The notes below the pieces were generated by a model. It saw only the letters and a list, made by a program, of their open reading frames with translations. It was not told the origin of the DNA and ran no database searches. A DNA stretch of 27,322 nt. Source: a virus. The stretch spans positions 1 through 27,322 of IMG/VR virus record IMGVR_UViG_3300042549_002188, one strand, 5' to 3'. A program made the position numbers and the translations under genes. Positions 1 through 7,066 of the stretch are shown here, piece by piece. Every line of letters begins with the position of its first letter. Within the stretch, counting starts at the first letter, position 1.

Positions 1-2
1 TT

Positions 3-1211
3 ATCGGCACGTTTTTGATGGACAAAAACACACACGTATTTTTACCTAAAATAAATCACAAATGGTTTGATGGTTGGAATGCAGAAATTATTGATTTTAT
101 GCAGATATGTTATTTAAACAATCAACCAATTGACTTACTTAATTTATCACGTAAGTTTAAAGGCAAGGCATTTGAGTTATCACAATTTACTAATTCTTAC
201 GCACACAGCACGTATTTAAAGCATTATCTATTTGAATTGGATATAATGTACAAGAAAAATAAGTTAGTGCAACAGATAGCAAATTTAGACGTTCACAAAG
301 AATTAGATTTAATACTAAAAGATTTGAGTTTAATTACAACCGAAGCACAAATAACTTTAGAACGTGAACCATTACCAATGTCAAAAGTAACTGGTAAGGT
401 AATTGACGATTTAGAAGAACAAATGCAACGTGGTAATAAACTGATGGGACTTACTACGGGATGGCAAATGTTAGATAAATATATCGGTGGTTGGAATAAA
501 GGCAATTTAATTATCATTGCTGGTAGACCAGGTTCAGGGAAAACTGCAATTGCATTATCACTTACAATTGGCGCATCACAACTTTCTAAGGTTTTATTTA
601 TGTCACTTGAAATGAGTAGCGAAGAACTTGCTAAACGTTATATAAGTTATTTTGCAAATATTGAAAACTTTAAAATTCGTAGTGGCAATTTAAAGGTAAA
701 TGAACACCAACACATAGCAAATAGCTTGTACGAATTAACAACTGATTTCTACGTTGACGATGATGCAAAAAGTAGCATTAACGATATACGTGCAAAAGCA
801 CAACTACACAAAGCAAAGCACGGGCTAAACATTGTTATCATAGATTACTTGCAATTGGTAAAAGGGACAAAGGCAAATCGTGAACAAGAAATTGCAGAGA
901 TTTCACGCAACTTGAAAATAATGGCAAAGGAATTAGGCATAACAGTTATTTGTTTGGCGCAGTTAAATCGTAATAGCGAACAACGTGCAGATAAAAGACC
1001 AATGCTATCCGACTTGAGAGAATCAGGTTCTATTGAACAAGATGCAGACGTTGTAATGTTTCCATTTAGACCACAATATTATATGGCAGAACAAACCGAT
1101 ATTGAAAGTGATGCAGAATTAATCATTGCAAAAAATAGACACGGCAGTACAGTAACTATACCAGTTGTTTTTGAAGGCAAGTACACAAAGTATTACGAAA
1201 AGATAAATTAA
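3..1211 (+). CDS. DnaB-like replicative helicase, 5' end cut by window edge
   Basis: Replicative DNA helicase of the DnaB/RecA-fold family, which unwinds DNA at the phage replication fork using ATP. Counting from the TTG at 15, Walker A (GRPGSGKT) is near residues 170-177, a LFMSLEMS motif follows, Walker B is IVIIDYLQL near 275-283, and an AQLNRNSEQR-type motif followed by SDLRESGSIEQDAD gives the usual DnaB C-terminal core. The frame stays open to position 3, and the residues encoded before the in-frame ATG at 18 (IGTFLM) align in character with the LGALLLD-type start of DnaB N-terminal domains. I therefore think the true start lies upstream of the window and that ATG 18 is internal. No primase domain is visible. 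Identity is very likely; the 5' truncation is inferred. Confidence 0.93.
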   Translation: MGTFLMDKNTHVFLPKINHKWFDGWNAEIIDFMQICYLNNQPIDLLNLSRKFKGKAFELSQFTNSYAHSTYLKHYLFELDIMYKKNKLVQQIANLDVHKELDLILKDLSLITTEAQITLEREPLPMSKVTGKVIDDLEEQMQRGNKLMGLTTGWQMLDKYIGGWNKGNLIIIAGRPGSGKTAIALSLTIGASQLSKVLFMSLEMSSEELAKRYISYFANIENFKIRSGNLKVNEHQHIANSLYELTTDFYVDDDAKSSINDIRAKAQLHKAKHGLNIVIIDYLQLVKGTKANREQEIAEISRNLKIMAKELGITVICLAQLNRNSEQRADKRPMLSDLRESGSIEQDADVVMFPFRPQYYMAEQTDIESDAELIIAKNRHGSTVTIPVVFEGKYTKYYEKIN

Positions 1212-1213
1212 AC

Positions 1214-1243
1214 TTTTAATATTGAAAAATAATATTATATTTG
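1214..1243 (+). promoter_or_regulatory. Host-type promoter (TAnnTTTG) giving a leaderless start
   Basis: TATATTTG at 1236-1243 matches the Bacteroidota -7 consensus TAnnTTTG. The last G is 5 nt before the A of ATG 1248, so the transcription start should fall on or next to the start codon. The -33 element is weak (TTTT at 1214-1217). ATATTGAAAA and TGC plus ATGGA around the box are shared with the promoter at 25562. The box overlaps a TAATATT-N7-AATATTA inverted repeat at 1217-1237. Confidence 0.7.
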
Positions 1244-1247
1244 TGCA

Positions 1248-1706
1248 ATGGAAGATATAAAAGAAATTAACTATTTAACACGTTATTTAGATACAAAACA
1301 AAAGCATAGGAACTTGCTTTTAAAACACGAAGCAACTATTGTAAAATACGACAAAGAAATTGCACGTTTAAAATACTTACTAACAAAACCAATTCGCAGA
1401 GAAAACGAAGATGTAGAATTAACAACTATTCTTGAGGCAGTATGTAGTGTGACTGAAATAATACCACACGATATTTTAGCACAGAACAGACAACGACATA
1501 TAAGCATAGCAAGGCATTTGTTTTCTTATGTGGCATACACACACTACGGATATACTTTAGTTGCAATAGGTAGGTTTTTAATCAAAGACCATAGCACGGT
1601 TATACATTCAATCAATACCTATCAAAACTTTTTGGACTGCAATTATAAACTTGAAGCAAAATACTATGCACAATGTAAAAGAATCCTATCAATTGGTACT
1701 GAATAA
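1248..1706 (+). CDS. DnaA domain IV-like DNA-binding protein
   Basis: Small protein (152 aa) whose C-terminal half resembles the DNA-binding domain IV of DnaA. The segment around residues 78-125 reads like the DnaA helix-turn-helix: an R-Q-R-H-I-S-I-A-R-H block, then LVAIGRFLIKDHSTVIHSI, which carries the DHSTV signature that contacts DnaA boxes. No AAA+ ATPase domain is present; residues 1-50 are a charged, probably coiled-coil helix. It follows the helicase directly, so a role in origin recognition or transcription control is plausible, but a protein with domain IV alone cannot replace DnaA as an initiator. I see no DnaA-box cluster nearby. The ATG is fixed by the promoter 5 nt upstream. 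Confidence 0.8.
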   Translation: MEDIKEINYLTRYLDTKQKHRNLLLKHEATIVKYDKEIARLKYLLTKPIRRENEDVELTTILEAVCSVTEIIPHDILAQNRQRHISIARHLFSYVAYTHYGYTLVAIGRFLIKDHSTVIHSINTYQNFLDCNYKLEAKYYAQCKRILSIGTE

Positions 1707-1818
1707 AGGCAAAGAAAGTGTAACCTGGTGTTTACATACTTTAGAAGAAGTAGAATACTATCGTAAAAAATACGAAAAAAAAGGATGGATATTTTTTAAT
1801 TTGAAAAAGATTTTATAA
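1666..1818 (+). CDS. Small hypothetical protein (50 aa)
   Basis: Short open frame starting at ATG 1666, overlapping the end of the DnaA-like gene by 41 nt. The product is lysine/glutamate rich, with a T-W-C-L-H-T-L-E-E-V-E core followed by YYRKKYEKKGWIFF. The pattern of a short strand, an amphipathic helix and a second strand is common in small phage proteins. No family was recognised. It fills an otherwise non-coding gap and its codons look like those of its neighbours, but the length is short enough for chance. Confidence 0.5.
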   Translation: MHNVKESYQLVLNKGKESVTWCLHTLEEVEYYRKKYEKKGWIFFNLKKIL

Positions 1819-1823
1819 TTTTG
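1801..1823 (+). promoter_or_regulatory. Host-type promoter before the sigma-like gene
   Basis: TAATTTTG at 1816-1823 fits TAnnTTTG, and TTGAAAA begins at 1801, 15 nt before the box; the same sequence lies 14 nt before the box in the promoters at 1236 and 25562. The box overlaps the stop of the small upstream frame. Position +5 from the final G is 1828, where an ATC codon opens the sigma-like frame. Confidence 0.55.
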
Positions 1824-1827
1824 ATAC

Positions 1828-2325
1828 ATCAAAGATAAAATATTAATAGAAGTTGCAACTGCTGACTGGTTAAAACAAGCAAGTAAAAACATTTGCCCAT
1901 TACACCACGAAGATTTGAAGCAACATCTACTTTTAATTTTATGTGAGATGCCTGAAAATAAACTTATAGATTTACAAAACAACGGATATTTAAAATACTT
2001 TTGCATCAAAGTTATGTTCAATCAAACCAACAGCCCACGACAAGCATTTAACAAGTTGTTTGCGACTATTGGAGAATATGATGTGTATGATTTAGAACTT
2101 GAAGCAAAGAGTACTTTAGATGACAAAATCACAAAGGAGATTCAGTTAACAACAATTGAAAAAGTAGTCAACAAAAATAACTGGTACGAACGGGAAATAT
2201 TTAGTCAATGGTCAAATGGAAGTTCAGCACGTGAAATCCACCGACAAACTAAAATATCATTACGTGAAGTACTACGGGTAATAAAAGAAGTAAAAGAACA
2301 AATAAAGAATGAATACAATAATTGA
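1828..2325 (+). CDS. Sigma-70-like / HTH transcription regulator, apparent ATC start
   Basis: 165-residue protein with the layout of a small ECF-type sigma factor. An N-terminal helical block resembles region 2 (around LKQHLLLILCEMPE, then NGYLKYFCIKVMFNQ), and a C-terminal HTH resembles region 4 (WYEREIFSQWSNGSSAREI, then a KISLREVLRVIKEVKEQIK recognition helix). The frame is closed by TGA at 1822, and no ATG, GTG or TTG occurs until a TTG at 1915, which would remove an N-terminus (DKILIEVATADWLKQ) that looks conserved. The only start consistent with the TAnnTTTG promoter is ATC at 1828, exactly 5 nt after the box. It could direct RNA polymerase to the phage late promoters described elsewhere in this record; that role is inference. 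A non-sigma HTH regulator is the alternative. Confidence 0.6.
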   Translation: MKDKILIEVATADWLKQASKNICPLHHEDLKQHLLLILCEMPENKLIDLQNNGYLKYFCIKVMFNQTNSPRQAFNKLFATIGEYDVYDLELEAKSTLDDKITKEIQLTTIEKVVNKNNWYEREIFSQWSNGSSAREIHRQTKISLREVLRVIKEVKEQIKNEYNN

Positions 2326-2533
2326 AATTTTAGGTATCTCAGCACTTGGCTTTATATTTTCAAGTGTAGTAACACCGATGCTACCACAAAAGATAAAAGT
2401 AAAACCATTCACTTGTGAAAGTTGTATGGCTTGGTGGATTGCAATAGGATATTTTAACATTGAATTTGGAATTTTAGCAATATTCCCAGCAGCAATATGC
2501 TATGTGGTTGCTTCATTAATATGGAAACTATGA
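2309..2533 (+). CDS. Small membrane protein with CxxC motif
   Basis: 74-residue protein with two hydrophobic stretches (about residues 5-25 and 45-72) separated by a polar loop holding KPFTCESCMAWW. The C-x-x-C followed by aromatic residues recalls small phage and plasmid membrane proteins of the DUF1360-like type, but I cannot assign it firmly. It overlaps the 3' end of the sigma-like gene by 17 nt and couples to the next gene through ATGA. It probably sits in the host inner membrane; its role is unknown. Confidence 0.65.
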   Translation: MNTIIEILGISALGFIFSSVVTPMLPQKIKVKPFTCESCMAWWIAIGYFNIEFGILAIFPAAICYVVASLIWKL

Positions 2534-2841
2534 CAAACGAACAAATAGAATTTACATTATCAGTAGAACACTATCTACACACATTTCGCAAAACACAAGT
2601 GATGCGAATGACAGCAGAAGAAACAATTAAGGTAAAAACAATTTACCACGAAGTAATGGGTTCACATATCCCAAATTGCAGCAGTTGTTTTATTGAACAC
2701 TTTACATCTTTAATCATTCGTGCAAAGGCATTGAAAGAACAACAGATTCCAACAATGGACGAAGTACAACAAAAGGCACTTGAACTTGCACAACTTGCCG
2801 ATGACGAACAAAAGATAACACCAATAAGGAAAAAGAAGTAA
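2530..2841 (+). CDS. Conserved-looking hypothetical phage protein
   Basis: 103 residues from the ATG at 2530, chosen because it overlaps the preceding stop as ATGA; an in-frame ATG at 2521 or 2497 would lengthen it. Mostly helical, with a C-S-S-C pair near residue 48 and a helix rich in Glu, Gln and Ala near the C-terminus, ending in RKKK. No enzyme motif is visible. It couples to the HNH gene by TAATG, so the two are probably translated together. Confidence 0.6.
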   Translation: MTNEQIEFTLSVEHYLHTFRKTQVMRMTAEETIKVKTIYHEVMGSHIPNCSSCFIEHFTSLIIRAKALKEQQIPTMDEVQQKALELAQLADDEQKITPIRKKK

Positions 2842-3101
2842 TGCAGAAACACACAAAGATTTATATGGAATATTTCGGTTATCATTTGAGTGACTGGATG
2901 CCGTGTGAAATTTGTGGATGTCAGGCAGTTGATTTACACCATATCGAAGCACGTGGTATGGGTGGTTCAAATGAACGTGATACAATAGACAATTTAATGG
3001 CACTTTGTCGTGGTCACCATTTACACTACGGTGATAAGAAACAACACAAACAAATGCTAAAAGAAGTACACAATAAATTTATGGAACAAAATGCAAAATA
3101 G
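2841..3101 (+). CDS. HNH endonuclease-like protein
   Basis: 86-residue HNH protein. CEICG near residues 22-26 gives the first zinc pair, VDLHHIEARGMGG carries the catalytic His-His, N-L-M-A-L-C-R-G-H-H supplies the Asn/His and the second zinc ligands, and HYGDK follows. This matches the compact C-x2-C ... HH ... N ... CxxHH layout of phage HNH nucleases and of the nuclease part of some phage recombination proteins. It lies inside the early gene run with TAATG coupling, so it looks like a resident phage gene and not an invading mobile one. A role in recombination or DNA processing is inferred. Confidence 0.8.
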   Translation: MQKHTKIYMEYFGYHLSDWMPCEICGCQAVDLHHIEARGMGGSNERDTIDNLMALCRGHHLHYGDKKQHKQMLKEVHNKFMEQNAK

Positions 3102-3657
3102 TTTTGGTGGATTATGGGATGATGCAAAATGCTTCGAGTACGAAATGCAAAATCAAATACGTTTAGACAATGAAGGGTTTGTAAATATGTTTAGGGCAAC
3201 GGCAAACAAAATAAACAGTCTAATAGATTTTAAGACTTTTGCAGATGTCGGTGGTGGTGTGGGTACATATTCACTGGTAATGAAAGAATTAGACAAAAAC
3301 GTAACGTATTACGATTTAAACAAACATCACTTTAACTATGCTATGTTACACAATGTCGCAAATACTTACATTAAATGCGACATCACAGAAGCAATAATAA
3401 GAGCAGATTTAGTTGCGTGTATTGAAGTTATGGAACACATCACCGATGAAAAACTACACAGTATGCTTGGCAACATAGAATGCAAGTACTTTCATTTTAG
3501 CAGTACACCACACACAACAAGTTGGGATGCAGAATGGGGACATATTAACATTAAACAAGAACGTGAATGGATTGAGTTATTTCAATCACACAACTACGAA
3601 TTAATGACACAAATTGAAGTGCCTACGCAATGGTCACTTTTATTCAAGAAAAAATGA
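3091..3657 (+). CDS. SAM-dependent methyltransferase (class I)
   Basis: 188-residue Rossmann-fold methyltransferase. Motif I is FADVGGGVGTYS near residues 49-60; the acidic end of strand 2 is YYDLN; motif IV is the A-C-I-E-V-M-E-H-I segment near 110-118, which resembles small-molecule or glycan methyltransferases of the UbiE/Methyltransf_11/23 type. There is no DPPY or PCQ motif, so it is probably not a DNA adenine or cytosine methylase. It overlaps the HNH gene by 11 nt. With the glycosyltransferase downstream, modification of a surface glycan or a nucleotide is possible, but the substrate cannot be deduced. Confidence 0.75.
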   Translation: MQNSFGGLWDDAKCFEYEMQNQIRLDNEGFVNMFRATANKINSLIDFKTFADVGGGVGTYSLVMKELDKNVTYYDLNKHHFNYAMLHNVANTYIKCDITEAIIRADLVACIEVMEHITDEKLHSMLGNIECKYFHFSSTPHTTSWDAEWGHINIKQEREWIELFQSHNYELMTQIEVPTQWSLLFKKK

Positions 3658-3674
3658 GATTAAAAAGAAACACT

Positions 3675-4037
3675 ATGAATAACGAGAATTTAAAACCGAT
3701 ACAAAAAGGTGAAGTTAGAAACCCTAATGGTAGACCAAAAAAGATAGTCACCCAATTAAAAGAATTGGGGTATTCAAAAGACGATATTAATCAAACGTAT
3801 ATGAATATGTGTGCAATGAATAGGCAAGAACTTGAAGGCATTGACAAAGACAAAACTGGTCAGTACACAATCATTGAACAAATCATTGCGGGATCACTTA
3901 CAAAAGCCCACGACAAAAATAGTCTTTACAACTTGGAAACATTGGTGACACGTGTACACGGCAAACCAAAAGAGACAGTTGACAACAACATCAAAACTGA
4001 TGAACCAATAACAATCACTTTAAACTTGAAGCAATGA
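3675..4037 (+). CDS. Small terminase subunit-like protein (DUF5681-type)
   Basis: 120 residues from ATG 3675; in-frame ATGs at 3654 and 3630 overlap the methyltransferase end. The N-terminus carries IQKGEVRNPNGRPKK, a signature common at the start of phage small-terminase-like and DUF5681 proteins. The middle is helical, and the C-terminal part includes LVTRVHGKPKETVDNN, another motif typical of these proteins. It lies about 1.8 kb upstream of the large terminase, with small genes and a glycosyltransferase between, so a DNA-recognition role in packaging is likely but unproven. Only the ATGA overlap at the 3' end is unambiguous. Confidence 0.62.
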   Translation: MNNENLKPIQKGEVRNPNGRPKKIVTQLKELGYSKDDINQTYMNMCAMNRQELEGIDKDKTGQYTIIEQIIAGSLTKAHDKNSLYNLETLVTRVHGKPKETVDNNIKTDEPITITLNLKQ

Positions 4038-4225
4038 AAACTTTTAAAGAACGATTAAGAGAAGAAATAGAACAAGGAAAAGAATTGGATGAAGCAGAAG
4101 CAATAATCTATTTAGTTTGGTATAATGAATGGCTAATTGGTGCAATAGATGAAAAACCAACACTACACATATTAACGGATGCAATTAACACAATAGTAAA
4201 AGAATATAAAAAAAGAAACTTATGA
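4034..4225 (+). CDS. Small hypothetical protein (63 aa)
   Basis: Acidic, helical 63-residue protein (KTFKERLREEIEQ at the start, a hydrophobic IIYLVWYNEW helix in the middle, KEYKKRNL at the end). It overlaps the preceding stop by ATGA and the next start by four bases, so it belongs to one translational chain. No family was recognised. Confidence 0.6.
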   Translation: MKTFKERLREEIEQGKELDEAEAIIYLVWYNEWLIGAIDEKPTLHILTDAINTIVKEYKKRNL

Positions 4226-4449
4226 CAGAAACAATTTATTTAGGGAACGGATGGGAAAATCAATACGGGTTAAACGTATCAATCAACATCGAGAAATTAA
4301 ACCAAGCAATTGCAACGGGCAAACTTGAAGTAAACAAATACGGAGATGTCAAAATCAACGTGGGTAAACTTAAGCAAGTAAATGAGAAATCAAAGGCAAC
4401 GCATTTTGTTGCAGTACCAAAACCTAAAAACGATAACTTGCCATTCTAA
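4222..4449 (+). CDS. Small protein with SSB-like C-terminal tip
   Basis: 75-residue protein. Short beta-type segments (ETIYLGNGW, LNVSINIEKLN, DVKINVGKLKQV, THFVAVPKP) suggest a small beta fold. The C-terminus ends in N-D-N-L-P-F, resembling the acidic DDDLPF tip with which single-stranded DNA-binding proteins recruit partners. It is shorter than a usual SSB (about 110 aa or more), and no complete OB fold is evident. It overlaps both neighbours by a few bases. A single-stranded DNA or replication accessory role is a guess based on the tip alone. Confidence 0.62.
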   Translation: MTETIYLGNGWENQYGLNVSINIEKLNQAIATGKLEVNKYGDVKINVGKLKQVNEKSKATHFVAVPKPKNDNLPF

Positions 4450-4670
4450 TGGAAGCAATATTAAAATTTAATCTACCTGAAGACCAAGAAGATTTCAACA
4501 TTGCATTGGATGGTAGCAAATGGGCATTATCAATGTTTGAATTAAACAACTGGCTAAGGTCACAAATAAAACACCCACCCGAAGCAATGAGTGATGACAC
4601 GTACAAAGCATTTGAAGATACACGTGACAAACTATACGAAATCCTAAACGAAAACCAATTAAAACTATGA
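4449..4670 (+). CDS. Conserved Bacteroidota-phage hypothetical protein
   Basis: 73-residue protein of a type I recognise from many Bacteroidota phages and prophages: MEAILKFNLPEDQEDF at the start, then G-S-K-W-A-L-S-M-F-E-L-N-NWLRSQIKH, and DDTYKAFEDTRDKLYEI near the C-terminus. Predicted largely alpha-helical after the first strand. Function unknown. TAATG coupling to the upstream gene and ATGA overlap downstream. Confidence 0.72.
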   Translation: MEAILKFNLPEDQEDFNIALDGSKWALSMFELNNWLRSQIKHPPEAMSDDTYKAFEDTRDKLYEILNENQLKL

Positions 4671-4843
4671 AAGTATCTTGGAGATTAACAACAGAACAAC
4701 GACCAAGCGATGACCGAGCAGTATTGACAAGTGACAATATAGTTGCCTATTTTGACGATGGTATTTGGTACGATTACAATAGCGACATAGTAATTAAAAA
4801 ACCTTTGTATTGGATGGAAATACCATTACTACCAGGCGAATGA
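4667..4843 (+). CDS. DUF551-like small protein (58 aa)
   Basis: 58 residues from ATG 4667 to TGA 4843. The product starts MKVSWRLTTEQRPSDD, has VAYFDDGIWYDYN in the middle, and ends LYWMEIPLLPGE. This resembles the DUF551 layout (W..V.E.LP, then a V.YYDGG.W segment, then T-HWMPLPEPP), a small family found in phages. It is joined to both neighbours by ATGA overlaps, which supports it as a real gene despite its size. Function unknown. Confidence 0.7.
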   Translation: MKVSWRLTTEQRPSDDRAVLTSDNIVAYFDDGIWYDYNSDIVIKKPLYWMEIPLLPGE

Positions 4844-5862
4844 AGATATTAGTATTAATGGATAACACAAGTGGGGTAAGTTTTCATAGACTATTTACAC
4901 CCTATGCTAAAATGCAGCAAGATTACGACATAGTTGTTGACGTTAGCCAAACCCCTACCGATTGGATAAACATAGACTACACCGAATACGATGCAGTTAT
5001 CTTTAACCGATGGCTTGGAATTTATCAATACAACGTGTTTGAAGCAATATTAAAGGCAAAGTGTAAACTTGTATGTGACATAGATGATTATTGGGTAATA
5101 CCACGTTCAAACCCAGCATTCAAGTTCTACAAGAAAGTCATAAAGAACTGCGTAAAAGATGCAATGTCACTTGCAGATATAGTAACTTGTTCAACCGACC
5201 ACCTTGCAAACAAAGTAAAAGAGTTTAACGAAAATACAATCACGTTTAGAAATGCTTTAGACTTGACTGGTGAGCAATGGAACTTACCAAAACAAAAAGG
5301 TGATAAACTTCGTGTTGGATGGGTAGGTGGTATTTCACATTTAGAAGATTTGAAGTGTGTAGGTGATAGTGTAAAAAGATTCTGTGAAGACTTTGATGCA
5401 GAATTTTATATGTGTGGTTACCATAGTGATTCCGTAGAATGGCATCAATGCGAAAAAGCGATTACGGGTGTAGGTTTAGACAAACGACCTGAATGGTTTA
5501 AAACTGTATTAGGTACACGTGCAGATTTATACGGACAATCATATGCGTTATTTGACTTTTGTATAGCACCATTGCGTGAAGACAATTTCAATCAGTATAA
5601 ATCGGAATTGAAGATTGTAGAAGCAGCAGCATACAAATTGCCTATTATTTGTAGCAATGTCAAACCATATAATTTTCATTGGGGTAACGAAGGCATATTG
5701 CTTTGCCCTAATACTTTCGATGACTGGTATGAGCATTTGAATTATATGAAAGAACATACAGTTGAACGTGGACAATGTAATTTTGAATATTGCAATGAAC
5801 ACCACAACTTAAAAACCATAAACGAGCAGAGATATAAAATGCTCGTAGAACTATGCAAATAA
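4840..5862 (+). CDS. Glycosyltransferase (GT-B, GT4-like)
   Basis: 340 residues from ATG 4840, which overlaps the previous stop. The fold looks like a two-domain GT-B transferase: an N-terminal MKILVLMDN strand, the LVCDIDDYW segment near residues 77-85, a TCSTDHLANKV segment near 125-135, then a second domain opening with KLRVGWVGGISHLEDL, and late conserved residues FCIAPLREDNFNQYKSELKI and EAAAYKLPIIC typical of the donor-nucleotide site of GT4-type enzymes. It would transfer a sugar from a nucleotide sugar. Possible targets are host surface glycan (superinfection exclusion), a virion protein or modified DNA; nothing here selects one. Its position directly before terL, overlapping it by 10 nt, means it is expressed with packaging genes. 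Confidence 0.85.
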   Translation: MKILVLMDNTSGVSFHRLFTPYAKMQQDYDIVVDVSQTPTDWINIDYTEYDAVIFNRWLGIYQYNVFEAILKAKCKLVCDIDDYWVIPRSNPAFKFYKKVIKNCVKDAMSLADIVTCSTDHLANKVKEFNENTITFRNALDLTGEQWNLPKQKGDKLRVGWVGGISHLEDLKCVGDSVKRFCEDFDAEFYMCGYHSDSVEWHQCEKAITGVGLDKRPEWFKTVLGTRADLYGQSYALFDFCIAPLREDNFNQYKSELKIVEAAAYKLPIICSNVKPYNFHWGNEGILLCPNTFDDWYEHLNYMKEHTVERGQCNFEYCNEHHNLKTINEQRYKMLVELCK

Positions 5863-7040
5863 ACTATCAAAGACCATTTTTAACAACTTACCAAGAAGCA
5901 ATATTGGATGCACCTGAACGTTACACAATAACGGCAGCAGCAACAAAGTGTGGCAAAACGGCAAGTCATATTATATGGATTTTTGAACAAGCATTGCAGT
6001 TAAAAGACAATCAATCGGTATGGTGGATTGCACCAGTTTACCAACAAGCTGAAATTGCATTTCGTAGAATGAAATCACAAGTGAGTGCAAAAGACTTCTT
6101 TATTTCAAACGAGAGTAAACTAACTTTGATTTTACCTAATGGTGCAAGAATAGAATTTAAGAGTGCAGAAAAACCCGATAATCTTTATGGTGATGACGTT
6201 TATGCAGCAGTAGTAGATGAAGCATCACGTATGCGTGAAGAAAGTTGGTATGCGCTACGTTCTACACTCACAGCCACCAAAGGCAAGTGCAAACTAATCG
6301 GTAACGTAAAAGGTAAAAAGAATTGGTTCTACAAATTAGGTGAACGGGCAAGACTTGGTGAAGCTGATTACAAGTTTTTCAAGATAACGGCATACGATGC
6401 TGCAAAAGAAGGCATATTAGACATTGAAGAAATAGAACAAGCAAAGAGAGATTTACCCGAATTTGTATTCAAAGAACTTTATTTAGCAGAACCTGGTGAC
6501 GATAATTCAAATCCATTCGGAATAGACAATATTCGTAAATGCTATGCACCAATTTCAAACGGAACACCAATTGCTTTTGGAATAGATTTAGCAAAGTACA
6601 CAGATTGGACTGTCATTACGGGGTTAGATAATCAAAATAGGGTGTGTTATACTGAAAGATTTCAACAAGACTGGCAACAAACAAAAGAACGTATTATAAA
6701 AGTTGTAGGGAGAACCCCCGCATTTGTGGATAGTACTGGAATAGGCGACCCAGTTGTGGAGGACTTACAAAGAATATTACCAAATATAAAAGGTGTAAAA
6801 TTTACATCACAAAGTAAACAACAATTAATTGAAGGATTAGTTATAGAAATACAACAATTTTCAGTTAGATTTATGGAAGAACCATATGGTAATGAATTAG
6901 AAAATTTTGAATACGAATATACAAGAACTGGTGTAAAATATTCTGCACCAAGTGGATTGAATGATGATTGTGTTGTAAGTTTAGCATTAGCAGTTGATTG
7001 TAAAAAAAATAATAGAAAAGGTACATTTGCATTTTCTTAA
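5853..7040 (+). CDS. terL: Terminase large subunit
   Basis: Packaging motor ATPase and nuclease, 395 residues, normal length. Walker A is AAATKCGKT (about residues 28-37), Walker B with catalytic Glu is AAVVDEAS (about 118-125), and a coupling motif follows in KCKLIGNVKGKKNW. The C-terminal RNase H-like nuclease has its acidic residues in FGIDLAKYTDWTVI (about 240), FVDSTGIGDPV (about 290) and GLNDDCVVSLALA (about 367-380). Base composition changes sharply near 6780: the last 260 nt are about 25% GC against roughly 40-48% upstream, matching the adjacent homing endonuclease gene and suggesting replacement of the nuclease-domain end. The product still looks intact. Confidence 0.95.
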   Translation: MQINYQRPFLTTYQEAILDAPERYTITAAATKCGKTASHIIWIFEQALQLKDNQSVWWIAPVYQQAEIAFRRMKSQVSAKDFFISNESKLTLILPNGARIEFKSAEKPDNLYGDDVYAAVVDEASRMREESWYALRSTLTATKGKCKLIGNVKGKKNWFYKLGERARLGEADYKFFKITAYDAAKEGILDIEEIEQAKRDLPEFVFKELYLAEPGDDNSNPFGIDNIRKCYAPISNGTPIAFGIDLAKYTDWTVITGLDNQNRVCYTERFQQDWQQTKERIIKVVGRTPAFVDSTGIGDPVVEDLQRILPNIKGVKFTSQSKQQLIEGLVIEIQQFSVRFMEEPYGNELENFEYEYTRTGVKYSAPSGLNDDCVVSLALAVDCKKNNRKGTFAFS

Positions 7041-7055
7041 TAGATTAGAATAGTG

Positions 7056-7063
7056 TATATTTG
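7056..7063 (+). promoter_or_regulatory. Host-type promoter (TATATTTG) of the HNH gene
   Basis: TATATTTG matches TAnnTTTG and ends 4 nt before the ATG at 7067 (7 nt before the second ATG at 7070), so the mRNA should be leaderless or nearly so. No clear -33 TTG at the usual distance. This would let the homing endonuclease be expressed independently of terL. Confidence 0.55.
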
Positions 7064-7066
7064 TAT

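Noticed and set aside
6723-6731. TTGTGGATA, similar to an inverted DnaA box
   Set aside because: Single, imperfect match inside terL with no cluster or AT-rich unwinding element; not an origin signal.
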